A DNA stretch of 64,000 nucleotides from Durusdinium trenchii. Its lineage: Eukaryota > Sar > Dinophyceae > Suessiales > Symbiodiniaceae. Below are positions 1 through 8,413 of this stretch, piece after piece (the first letter of the stretch is position 1; every line of letters begins with the position of its first letter). The translations under genes and the position numbers were made by a program. Under the pieces are notes generated by a model. It saw only the letters and a program-made list of their open reading frames with translations. It was not told the origin of the DNA and did no database searches. Location: the NCBI GenBank assembly GCA_963970005.1, contig CAXAMN010029027.1:1347371-1411370 (forward strand). The letters run 5' to 3'.

Positions 1-132
1 CGACATTTTCGTTCTGCGCGCAGGTTCAACGCTCATCCATGCAACTCAGACGTCGTCATATGACCTCATTATGACCTGGTTCGAACTATACAGAACCTGT
101 CACTGCATGATTGCAAGGTAAAAAGCCAGGCG

Positions 133-251
133 GCGGCCTTCGAGGCCGCAACCACCAAGCGGCCACAAAGCCGCGGCCATTGAAGCCATTTCATGCGGCC
201 CACAAAGCCGCGGCAACGCGAAGCTTGCTAAGTTGCGGCCCGCTAAGCCGC
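133..251. repeat. Cluster of four GCGGC/GCCGC hairpins
   Basis: Four short inverted repeats lie at 133-149, 159-174, 195-211 and 235-251. The type sequence is GCGGCCCACAAAGCCGC, a 5-6 bp GC stem with a loop of about 5-7 nt. The last copy ends 15 nt below the stop codon of the minus-strand zinc-ribbon gene. The same hairpin recurs in most spaces between the genes of the first 8 kb. Confidence 0.85.
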
Positions 252-266
252 ATCAAAAAGATGCCT

Positions 267-1709
267 TTATTTATTCTTCCTCTTCTTGGAAGAGGCTGAC
301 TTGGCATCCTGAACAAATTTCTTTGCTGCTTTGACCCTGACCATCATCTCTTGGCTGTCTTTGAACGGGAGAGCTTCCAATTTGGCCTCAGAATTCTTGG
401 CATGCTTTTGCAAAGCTGCAGCCGCCGCCTTCTTCCAGTCAAGCAGGACATCGCGCTCTTGCACCAAATTCTCTTTCAAGAGGTCTGGCCAATTGTCATC
501 TCCAGAAGCACAGGTCTGCTGCAGCTCCACGCACAGAGGCTGCAATTCCACCACAGCCTTGCCAGCCAAATTCACGATGGTTTTGTTCATCTTCAGCATC
601 TCACGACGTTCTTTCTGGCTCTCTTTCTTGCGCTCCTGCTCTGCCTTGCGTGCAGCAGCCTTCTCCTCCTTCTTCCTTTGGGCTTCCAACTGTTTAGCTG
701 TAAGTTCTTGTTCGGGTTCAGGGATCGGTTGCTCCGTGTCCGGCGCGTCTTCGTTGTCGCTCAACAGATCCACGATCATAGCGCCTGGAACATTGGCTGC
801 CTCAGGCTGGTGGTCCACCTTACGCTTGCGGACACTTCGCTCTGCAGCAGCCACAGAGCTCTCAATCCTTTGTTTCACCTCTTTCTCTTGCAAAGACGTC
901 ACCGGGAGCATGTAGGTCTTTTCCTGCAAGATTGGATCCCACATCTGTGGCGCGTTCTCCTGGATCTGGTTCGTGTTGTATCCTTTCCTGGGCTGTGGCT
1001 TGATTGTTTTAATGTTGCAAAAGTCTCTTTATATACATCAAATGGTTTTATGTTTACTATATATACTATATAAATGAACTACTGCCATCCATGGAACACA
1101 AAACAGAAGAAACGAATGCCAAAGGCAGCCAAGCTGCTGCGCATACACTGACAACGGCAGATAAGTGCCTTTGCTGCTCTTGGCAAGCTCACTGGTCTTG
1201 ACCATGGTAAGGCTATTGACCAGCACATCACGCAATCGATCATACCGAAGTCGTCCATCAGTGCTTTCTTCCCTCATGGCACGGCACTGTTGCCAAAATT
1301 GAACCTGTTCTTCGGTGGTCAGAGCAGCAAACTCTGGAGGTGGCCATGTGAGGTTTCGACGGAGTGTCGAGTTGATGGCATTGCACGCTTTACACCACCA
1401 AGTCTTGCCTTTGGCTTGGGCATCGAACACAAACACCTCCATCTGGCACTTCTGGCAAACGACTTTGCTCAATTCCTCATCTTTGGGAGGGCTGTCCATG
1501 AGAACCAGAGAGTCGACCTTGGCAATTTGACTCACTTCTGCTTCTTCAACCTGCTCCTCTCCAACCTTCTCAGGAGTGTCCATGCCCAATTGGTTTTCTG
1601 GGCATTCCCTCATAAGACGCTGGCTCTCGTCACTCAAGATTGGCTGGACAGATGGATTGACTTGTGACTCGCCCGGCTGCTGAAGGGTTGGCGCAGGTTC
1701 CGCATCCAT
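267..1709 (-). CDS. Zinc-ribbon protein with C-terminal coiled-coil-like region, two exons
   Basis: The family is not recognised. Exon 1 (1709 to 1135) starts at ATG 1709. It has an acidic N-terminus and a probable zinc ribbon with C85-x2-C88 and C106-x2-C109, then a Trp/Pro-rich segment. Exon 2 (987 to 267) continues into a Lys/Glu/Ala-rich, probably helical region and ends in a Lys/Arg tail. I infer a 147-nt intron (1134-988) with a GC donor after ...CAGCA and an AG|G acceptor. Joining there keeps the frame and gives 432 codons including the stop. The frame also stays open upstream to 2018 and there encodes a hydrophobic stretch that could be a membrane anchor if a farther start is used. 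A nuclear or nucleic-acid-binding role is only a guess from the zinc ribbon and basic tail. Confidence 0.6.
988..1134 (-). other. Inferred GC-AG intron
   Basis: Read on the minus strand, the intron starts GCTTGG and ends CCCAG before a G. AG|G acceptors and GC donors are common in dinoflagellates. Both exons are open up to the junction and the join preserves the frame, but no transcript supports it here. Confidence 0.5.
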
Positions 1710-1996
1710 GATGAGTGCCAAAGAGAAGGGAACGATGCGCTTTCTTTTCGGGCCAGAAAAACTCAAAACAAAAAACGCATACACTGCTAGCGCTGTCACG
1801 ATAGTCTTGACGGTGTCAATGATAATGCTGATGAGGCTCATGTTCATGATTCTCATGATGGTCACAATGACAATCGTGATTGTATGATGTAGTTTACAGT
1901 AACTCTGTTTAATGCTTCTCAGCCTTTTTTCTCCAGAAGAGAGCCTCCATTGGGGACAGCTGGCGCTGTCCACCTGAATCAAAAAGCTCTCTTTTG

Positions 1997-2040
1997 GCGG
2001 CCCACAAGGCCGCTGCACAAGGCGCGGCCCACTGAGCCGC
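1997..2040. repeat. Two GCGGC/GCCGC hairpins
   Basis: Inverted repeats at 1997-2013 and 2024-2040, of the same type as at 133-251. They lie between two minus-strand genes. The nearer one is 44 nt below the stop codon at 2085. Confidence 0.8.
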
Positions 2041-2084
2041 TTGAAGGGTATTCAAATGCGGCAAGCCCAAGTGCCATGATATTT

Positions 2085-2977
2085 TCAGCTCATGGCTGGC
2101 CTCTTTTTGACACCATGGCTCTGATTAGCAGCCGGTCTCTTTTTCGAGGACTTCTTGGGCGCCGGCTTGGGAGATTTCTTGGGCGCTGCCTTGGAGGATT
2201 TGGGCGCTGCCTTAGGCACAGCCTCCTCACTCATTGGCGAAAAACATTTTGAAACCTCATCACGCCACTCACCATTTGAGATGAAGTGTGTACCGTTCAC
2301 CACAAAACGCATCTGGTTTCGTCGATCGATGGGAGGGACGGTGTCGTCCACAGCGTCCATGCAGCACATCAAGAAGTCTTGAACCTGTGCACTCCCGTGA
2401 TATTTCACCCTGGTTACAAATTCTCCCTGGAAGGAATTGATGTCTACATAGTTCCCATCGCGGACCAAATGGTAAATCTTCTGAGCAACTCCAGAGGGTG
2501 GACGCGCAACCGCAATGGATAATGGAGTCGTCTTCCGCTCGAAGATGTCATAGTGCTCGTACACTTGCTCTTCAATCGCTTGGAATGGAACAAAGCTGCC
2601 CCGAATGCCCAGCTCCAAAAAGATCCTTGAAGACACAGGGAAAAACTATATGTTTGATGTTGTTATGAAATGTTATGAACAAACTTACATTCTGGTAGAA
2701 GATGCAACGCCGGAGTAGTCTACCATTGAAAAACTAAAGGTTTTGTTACAATGACTGCCACAATGCATCCTAAGTGCGTGTTGCCTCCAAGACGATAACG
2801 ATGACTCTGTTTCGCTGGTAATTCGCCTTGCCACTCAATCATGGCTGCCAGTTGGTCTTCGCGAAAATTCTCCCATGTCATGGTAGTCACGTAGCCGTAG
2901 TTGAGCATGACTAAGAAAACACGGTGACTACCAAGGTGGCTTGGCTGCGACGGCGATCGCGGAAACACACCTGTCAA
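2085..2977 (-). CDS. Unrecognised globular protein with Lys/Pro-rich tail, spliced and possibly frame-broken
   Basis: Two pieces look like one protein. The upstream piece (2977-2720) follows a good acceptor (TTCTTTGACAG) and contains a well-mixed globular sequence ending in VTKPLVFQW before a TAG. The downstream piece (2625-2085) is a 170-180-aa domain ending in a tail rich in Lys, Ala and Pro with repeated KRPA-like words. Between them I infer a 63-nt GTAAGT-AG intron (2688-2626). Exon sequence just before it reads RLLRRCIFYQN in one frame, but the globular frames on either side do not join without a one-nucleotide shift. An alternative is a short independent gene starting at ATG 2726 and spliced into the downstream piece, which is fully in frame. 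The downstream domain is likely real; the overall model is uncertain. Confidence 0.45.
2626..2688 (-). other. Inferred 63-nt GT-AG intron
   Basis: On the minus strand the donor reads AAT|GTAAGTTT and the acceptor TTTTTCCCTGTGTCTTCAAG|G, with a clear pyrimidine tract. Without splicing the downstream reading frame would have to begin at a GTG codon. Confidence 0.55.
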
Positions 2978-3023
2978 AGAAAACTCGTATATAAAACAAT
3001 CAATATAGCAGCAAAACTGTCAA

Positions 3024-3247
3024 ATATATTGGACGTATATTGACGTATATTGGACGTATATTGACGTATATTGGACGTATATTGATGTATATTGGACGTA
3101 TATTGACGTATATTGGACGTACATTGACGTATATTGGACGTATATTGACGTATATTGGACGTATATTGACGTATATTGACGTATATTGGATGTATACTGA
3201 CGTATATTGGACGTATATTGATGTATATTGGACGCATATACGTATAT
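3024..3247. repeat. Minisatellite with 21-bp unit built of 10/11-bp half units
   Basis: About ten copies of GGACGTATATTGACGTATATT, with occasional GATG variants and one omitted half unit. It translates into a monotonous peptide in several frames, which is an artefact. It lies just upstream of the acceptor at 2977 on the minus strand, so it may be intronic. Confidence 0.9.
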
Positions 3248-3465
3248 CTTACAGCATATGTACATCTATGAACGATCATTTATGCAGTGTTGCAACTAAT
3301 GCAAAACCACCCGCGCTCTCTTATTTTTTTGAAGTTACGTTTCACGGTCAGGCGCGGTGTTGCAACTAATGCAAGCCCCCGCGCTAGCTCAATAATTTGA
3401 AGTTGTCAGGAAACGTTTGCTATCTCAGTCATTTACATCTCTCTTAATTTGTCCAAACAATGTGC

Positions 3466-3830
3466 ATGAGTGTGGGGGAAAGCCCATGCTTAAACAAACC
3501 ACCTTCAACTTGTTTACCATGTACGCTTAAATGCGCATGAGTGTTGGGAAAGGCGGCCCACAAAGCCGCCCCACGCTTAAACAAACCACCTTCAGCTTGT
3601 TTACCATGTACCCTTAAATGTGCATGAGTGTGGAGGATAGGCGGCCCACAGAGCCGCCCCATGCTAAAACAAACCACCTTCAACTTGTTTACCATGTATG
3701 CTTAAATGTGCATGAGTGTGGGGGAAAGGCGTCCCACAGAGCCCGATGCTTGAACAAACCACCCTCAACTTGTGCACCGTATACTTTATGCTTAAATTGC
3801 CCACAGAGCAGCCCCACGCTTAAACAAGCA
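3466..3830. repeat. About four copies of an 87-bp tandem repeat containing the GC hairpin
   Basis: Units begin near 3491, 3578, 3665 and 3751. Each joins AACAAACCACCTTCAACTTG with a TTTACCATGTA...CATGAGTGTG segment and a copy of the GGCGGCCCACARAGCCGCC hairpin (3552-3570, 3640-3658, decayed near 3729-3743). The repeat lies between the stop codon at 4024 and the next minus-strand exon. Confidence 0.85.
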
Positions 3831-4023
3831 CAGCGCCACAAGTAAATGCCAGAGGAACCTAGTTACAGAAACGTACCAAAACTGATGCGTTTGTGATCTA
3901 CCATGTGTCTTCTGCACGCAGTGCTGAAAACAAACCCTCCTGATAGCGTTTCAAAACCTTGTTGGAAACGTATCCCCACTCATGCTCGGCCATCTCTTTT
4001 TCCAGCACAGACGCTATTCTATC

Positions 4024-5073
4024 CTACTTGCCTCGGCGGCTGCGGTTCTTCTTTAAAACTTGTCGCTCCCATTCTCGTTTGCTTCTGAAACCATGATCGT
4101 CACGGTACTCCATGAACCAACGCACCACACCATCTTTGCATAGGCGCTGCTTCCATCCTGGCGCTTCTGGCTGCGTTTCTTGCTCTGCGGCTGGCTGCTG
4201 GGCATCCACTGCTTGGGCCGAAGTCTCACTATTTGGAGCTGGTGTTTCTTTCGAATTCGTTGGCTGGGCCTCTGCTGATGCCAATGGTGAAACTGATTGC
4301 TGGGCATCTGCTGATGAAGCCGATTGCGAAATCTCGGGCTGGGCATCTGCTGATGAAGCCGATTGCAAAATCTCTGGCTGGGCATCTGCTGATACCGATT
4401 GCAAAATCTCTGGCTGGGCATCTGCTGATGCCGATTGCGAAATCTCTGGCTGGGCATCTGGTGATGCCGATTGCGAAATGTCTGGATTGGCATCTGTCGA
4501 TGCTGATTGAGAAATCTCTGGCTTAAGATCTACTGAGTGGTGGGCATCTGCTGCTGCCAAGTGCGAAATCTCTGACTGGACATCTGATTGCTTTGGCGGC
4601 CCACGATCCTGCACTTTTGCCTCTGAAGTCTCTGCCAAAGTCTCTGAAACTTCAGGAGAAGGATCATGGTTGTGCTGCGCGGGATCTGGATCCAGCTCCT
4701 TTTTGCGCCGATATCTTGCGACACACACGCAGGCCTTCACCTCTTCTGGACTCTCCGGCTTGGACTTCGGCTTTTTTCTATGTTTTCGTTTCTGGGGCTG
4801 CTCAGTTTGGGCACCAAGCATCTCTGACTCCAACTTCACTTGGGAAGAACCACATGTGGACGCAGTGGCCTTTTCCACGCCATCTGAAGCTCGCCAATGA
4901 AAGCAATTTTCATTGTCTGTAGGAGGAGATGGGCTGACGACCTGATTAAAGCGCAATGTTCTGCGCCTTCGTAGTGCTCTCTCTGAGCTTCTATCTTCTC
5001 TTTTCCTGGAAGTACGGCGGCGCCTGTGTCGTGAACGACCTGGTTGATGGGAGGACGATGTAGTGGCAGACAT
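4024..5073 (-). CDS. Arg/Lys-rich low-complexity protein with 11-12-aa tandem repeats
   Basis: The family is not recognised. The 349-codon frame starts at an ATG in a good context (GCCATG) at 5073. Residues 1-45 are Arg/Ser-rich and resemble a nuclear-localising or RNA-binding tail. The middle is acidic and polar, followed by about eight copies of an 11-12-residue unit of the type ISQSASADAQPE. The C-terminal 50 residues form a compact, Trp-containing module with the words GWKQRLCKDG and WFMEYRDDHGF and a basic end. The last module looks conserved and may be the functional domain, with the rest a disordered linker. It lies in line with the other minus-strand genes of this cluster. Confidence 0.6.
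   Translation of the reverse strand: MSATTSSSHQPGRSRHRRRRTSRKREDRSSERALRRRRTLRFNQVVSPSPPTDNENCFHWRASDGVEKATASTCGSSQVKLESEMLGAQTEQPQKRKHRKKPKSKPESPEEVKACVCVARYRRKKELDPDPAQHNHDPSPEVSETLAETSEAKVQDRGPPKQSDVQSEISHLAAADAHHSVDLKPEISQSASTDANPDISQSASPDAQPEISQSASADAQPEILQSVSADAQPEILQSASSADAQPEISQSASSADAQQSVSPLASAEAQPTNSKETPAPNSETSAQAVDAQQPAAEQETQPEAPGWKQRLCKDGVVRWFMEYRDDHGFRSKREWERQVLKKNRSRRGK
4266..4520. repeat. Coding minisatellite of 33-39 bp units
   Basis: Repeats of the type GGGCATCTGCTGATGCCGA plus a GATTGCGAAATCTC segment lie inside the minus-strand gene 4024-5073 and encode its 11-12-residue Ser/Ala/Gln repeats. Unit lengths are multiples of three, as expected for a repeat kept in frame. Confidence 0.85.
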
Positions 5074-5420
5074 GGCTCGCTAGAAAGCAAACATGTGGTA
5101 GATAACACTCCCTTGCACTGCTTTCGTTCACATAATTTTGTATTGAAAGTGGTTATTCTTAGAACAGGCAGGGGCCATTAAATTAAACCCTCCAGTACTT
5201 AACAGTGGAACATAGTGGCACAGTTTGTACCCACTTGTGGTTTCAGTGTAGTTTCGCAGTTTTGCTTGTGACACACAAACGAAGCGCAGCTGGGAATACA
5301 TGTTGACAGGTGGCACGACATAAAGCAAGTCAAACAACACATGGGTTTCCAGGAAGATTATCTATCTACTGAATGTCACCATGGCAAAACAACATTTCTA
5401 TACCCGCAAAAGCTGGCTTC

Positions 5421-5630
5421 AAGGATGTCTGTTGCATCCCCACCCCAACAAATCACTGAGGCGGCCCACGAGGCCGCTCAGAAAGTGCGCCTGCGAAGCT
5501 GCAGGTCAGATTCAGCTTCAAAATTACAGAACTGAAGGATGTCTCTTGCATCCCTACCCCAACAAGTCACTGAGGCGGCAGGCCGCTGACAGTCAGTGCG
5601 GCCTGTGAAGCTGCAGGTCACATTGACGAA
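5421..5630. repeat. 114-bp tandem duplication carrying GC hairpins
   Basis: The segment beginning AAGGATGTCTGTTGCATCC at 5421 recurs at 5535. Both copies contain the GC hairpin: GCGGCCCACGAGGCCGC at 5461-5477 and a shortened form at 5575-5586. The second copy lies 61 nt below the stop codon at 5648. Confidence 0.8.
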
Positions 5631-5647
5631 GAAGAGCTAAGCTGTCC

Positions 5648-6624
5648 TCATTTTGAAGGTGGTGGACCATGTCTTCGTTGCACCCAGCATGAGGTGGTGC
5701 AGCCAGGAACATTTCTGCACTTGCTGCAACCTGTAGGCTTCCACTTCTTCATTTCTTTCTGAGACGGCCATGGCCGGAGAAAAGGTTTCGACTTCGACTT
5801 TGCGTTTTTCTTCACCTTGGTCTTGGCCATCGCTTTCTGAACAGGCTTCGAAGAAGACATCACTTTCTTTGGGACGTTGCTTGCCTTGGCGCTCGCTGCT
5901 TTAGCTTTTGCTTTCGCAGTCGGGCCTTTAGCGGCTGGCCTCTTCATTGCGGCGCCTGACTTTGGAATGCCTCTCTTGTCAGTCTCACGCTTTTCCATTG
6001 CCTCATCCAAGCTCAAGAGCGCAGACTTCACACCCTTGTGCTTTTCAGGCCCTGGAACCACAGGATCGTGTTTTTCAGGCAGTGGAACCGCAGGATCGGT
6101 TTTGGACTTTACCTCCAATGGTGGTTGCAGCCGATCCTGCTCCATGGCACCAAGGTTGTCAGCTTTTGGTGCCTCTGGCATTGACACACCCGGGTTCTCA
6201 GGCTTCTCCAAGTTTTCCTGGCTTGAAGTTGAAAGCAAAGCAATAGGTTGAATAGTTTCAACCGCCGCAGGAGACGTTGTTGCCGGTGGGCTTGGGGTAG
6301 ACGCCCTGGAATGTCCATCCATGGGCTTAGTTGTCGTCAAATTCTCTGTCTTTGGCAAGGTTTCCGGTTCCATTGTCAAAGCAAGTGGAACTCTCGGAGC
6401 AGTAGGACCAGTCATGGAACGCTCCTGGCCCTGTTGATGAGCCCACTGGTTCAAAGACCCCATACCTGGCATACACCCCGAAGACAGCTGCCCACAGCTC
6501 GACATCATGGCCTGAGCCATATATTGCGTCAAATGAGTTGGCAGGAAGCCATGCTGCAATGACCCAGAAAAGGCTGCAGGACGCGGCGCTTCTTTGTGGG
6601 ATTTTCGCAAAGGCATCGTCCTCG
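5648..6624 (-). CDS. Lys-rich protein with C-terminal cysteine cluster
   Basis: The family is not recognised. From ATG 6624 the frame runs about 325 codons. The N-terminal third is rich in Gln, Met and Ser, the middle is Pro/Thr/Glu-rich, and residues from about 230 form a Lys/Ala tail with KRPAAK-like words. The end holds a C-x2-C-x5-C-x3-C cluster (GCSKCRNVPGCTTSCW) that could bind zinc. The frame is open beyond ATG 6624 to 6682, so the true start is uncertain. A plausible 5' exon (ATG 6774 to 6739, donor G|GTAAGC, acceptor GCTGAG|G, intron 6738-6654) instead leads into a different frame encoding an acidic stretch. That suggests either a frameshift or a different splice pattern. Confidence 0.5.
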
Positions 6625-6845
6625 CCAAAAAGATAAGATTCTCCGTCTGAATCCTCAGCAGTGGCAATGAAACAGAAAACACAATGACGACATCAAAGGT
6701 CGATGCACACGTCTATGTGGGTTTAGGCTCCTGCTTACCATCAATAAGCGGTACGCGACTGAATGCATTTGCATGTCTGTAAACCGTTAAATGTACATAG
6801 ATTTCCTTTGAACAGATGCCAAGAACAGACAGGAAAATGAAACAT

Positions 6846-7532
6846 CTACATTACCATTCCAAGATTCCTCGGCGGAACTGGCTCCCCACAGTCACCGTAC
6901 ATTCTCCTCCGCAGATCTTCATGGAGCTCTCTGAAGTCACCTGGCAGAGAAACAAGGTAGGTGCCAATGATGCCCGGGTCTTGGCCTTTTGACATCTCTA
7001 AGATAGCCTTCACTTGGGTCTTGACCGTCGTGTGCAAGCTGAACCAGTCCTGTGTGGTTTGAAAGTTGCGCTCATTCTCAGGCATTCTCAAAACCAACAT
7101 GGCCGTGAGTGTCCCATAGACCGTTTCTGAGGGACATCGCAGGCCAAGATTGAATAAGAACTGCACGACTTGCTTCAGAACCAGAGATGTGTTGGTTCCT
7201 TTCAAAATCACTTCCCAAAGGTCTGCCGTCAAGAAGCACGCCCAAGTCAACCACTCTTGCATGGGGCGTTTCCCCTTCGGATCCAAAGGAGCACCTTTCA
7301 TTTTTTCATGCAGGGCATCTAAGATTGCTTTCACATCCTTCCCCTCAATCACACCCTCGGCTGACTTCACTGTAGATGCCAAAGCCGTTGCTTGCTCCAA
7401 GGACATTTTGGGAAGTGCTGAGATTTTCTCTCGAAGGGATCGCACATGGGCTTCGATGAGCACTGGTTCTGCCGATGAGGCGCGCAGAAACTCGATCAAT
7501 GCCTTCATCTGAGTCTCCACACCATCAGCCAT
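6846..7532 (-). CDS. Unrecognised 228-aa, largely helical protein
   Basis: A complete frame starts at ATG 7532 in a good context (GCGCCATGG) and ends at 6846. Its composition is that of a soluble helical protein, with amphipathic helices over residues 1-90 and a Trp/Leu-rich middle (residues about 90-150). I see no catalytic motif. Near the end the sequence GAATG|GTAATG could be a splice donor. If used, the frame could continue through a short open stretch ending at the donor at 6738, so the stop at 6846 may not be the true end. It is in line with the other minus-strand genes. Confidence 0.55.
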   Translation of the reverse strand: MADGVETQMKALIEFLRASSAEPVLIEAHVRSLREKISALPKMSLEQATALASTVKSAEGVIEGKDVKAILDALHEKMKGAPLDPKGKRPMQEWLTWACFLTADLWEVILKGTNTSLVLKQVVQFLFNLGLRCPSETVYGTLTAMLVLRMPENERNFQTTQDWFSLHTTVKTQVKAILEMSKGQDPGIIGTYLVSLPGDFRELHEDLRRRMYGDCGEPVPPRNLGMVM

Positions 7533-7553
7533 GGCGCTGCGCGGACACTATAA

Positions 7554-7572
7554 GGCGGTCCACAAAACCGCC
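7554..7572. repeat. GC hairpin next to a start codon
   Basis: GGCGGTCCACAAAACCGCC, a 6-bp stem of the same family as at 133-251, here 22 nt upstream of the ATG at 7532 on the minus strand. Confidence 0.75.
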
Positions 7573-7727
7573 CGCAGCCTATCGCAAAGAAAAGCCAAAC
7601 CTGGCAAGACATTACAAAAGCTCAGAGTGCTGCATCTAAAGTTCCGGCAAAGTTCAGCAAAGAAATATTCTTTTGTATAAAATGTTTCGCTGATGACATA
7701 TATATATAGAACGCAGACAACGCACAC

Positions 7728-7855
7728 CCAGTTCTGGAAAAGACCAGAACTGGCAACGCACAAAAAATCCTATTTAGCCAGTGTCGGATTTTAATAGCCG
7801 ACGCTGGAAGTAATACGCACAACACACACCCAGTTCTGGAAAAGACCAGAACTGG
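7728..7855. repeat. Two copies of a second hairpin, CCAGTTCTGG/CCAGAACTGG
   Basis: Perfect 10-bp inverted repeats with an AAAAGA loop lie at 7728-7753 and 7830-7855, 102 bp apart and inside a longer imperfect direct repeat (CACACCCAGTTCTGG...). The stem sequence differs from the GCGGC hairpins. Both copies lie between two minus-strand genes. Confidence 0.85.
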
Positions 7856-7922
7856 CAACACACACTGGAAGTTGAGCCCAACGATTCCTAAAGAAAAAGA
7901 AGATGAGCTGACGACAACTATA

Positions 7923-8061
7923 GGCGGCCCACAGAACGGCCCTGAAAGCCTCTACAAACCGTGCCCCAGCTATACCAAACAGCGCAAAAAAGAAAACGAA
8001 CACTTGCAAACTCTTTTTCACTCGCAAAAATCAACATCCTGCAAGCGGCCCACCAAGCCGC
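7923..8061. repeat. Two GC hairpins, 7923-7941 and 8045-8061
   Basis: The copy at 8045-8061 (GCGGCCCACCAAGCCGC) is intact and ends 19 nt below the minus-strand stop codon at 8081. The copy at 7923-7941 is imperfect. Confidence 0.75.
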
Positions 8062-8080
8062 TCAAACATGGATTAACCCA

Positions 8081-8413
8081 CTACTTCTCGGCAGGCTCCG
8101 ACGTAAACAACAAAACCTCTTCACACTGGTCATACTCATTCCAAACGTGCATGGCCACAACATTATCTTTCTGCACGTGCAGCTGATCCTTCACCTGAAA
8201 ATAGTAGCTCTCGTATGCAATTATCCAAGTGCTCTGCTCATGCCGTGGCGCGATAAGAAGGTCCCGAGCTTTTTGAATTGGTTGGAATGCATCATCTGTG
8301 TCAGACCACTGCAGGCCTGGAAGCACATCTTGAACAAAGTATAAGTTGAACGCCTGCCCCTGTTCAATTGGGACCACGCAGTATTTCGCGAGCTGCCGCA
8401 GAGTCAGAGTCAT
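8081..8413 (-). CDS. Unrecognised 110-aa protein
   Basis: The frame starts at ATG 8413 and ends at 8081. It is a balanced, globular sequence with several Trp, Tyr and His residues and no low-complexity stretches. Words such as SYYFQVKDQLHV and AMHVWNEYDQCEEV suggest beta strands. The frame is open a further 56 codons upstream, but that part is Phe/Cys-rich and unlike a protein. It is the most upstream member of the minus-strand cluster that I can define. No function is assigned. Confidence 0.5.
   Translation of the reverse strand: MTLTLRQLAKYCVVPIEQGQAFNLYFVQDVLPGLQWSDTDDAFQPIQKARDLLIAPRHEQSTWIIAYESYYFQVKDQLHVQKDNVVAMHVWNEYDQCEEVLLFTSEPAEK

Noticed and set aside
331..1073. Plus-strand open frames opposite the zinc-ribbon gene
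   Set aside because: They are antisense shadows rich in Leu, Ser and Cys with no protein-like pattern.
3024..3369. Open frames of about 80-110 codons on both strands across the TATATTGACG minisatellite
   Set aside because: They only translate the repeat unit into monotonous Tyr/Ile/Thr/Gly peptides and have no independent coding character.
3024..3830. Regular repeats that might suggest a CRISPR array
   Set aside because: Units are contiguous tandem repeats without unique spacers, there are no cas genes, and the genome is eukaryotic.
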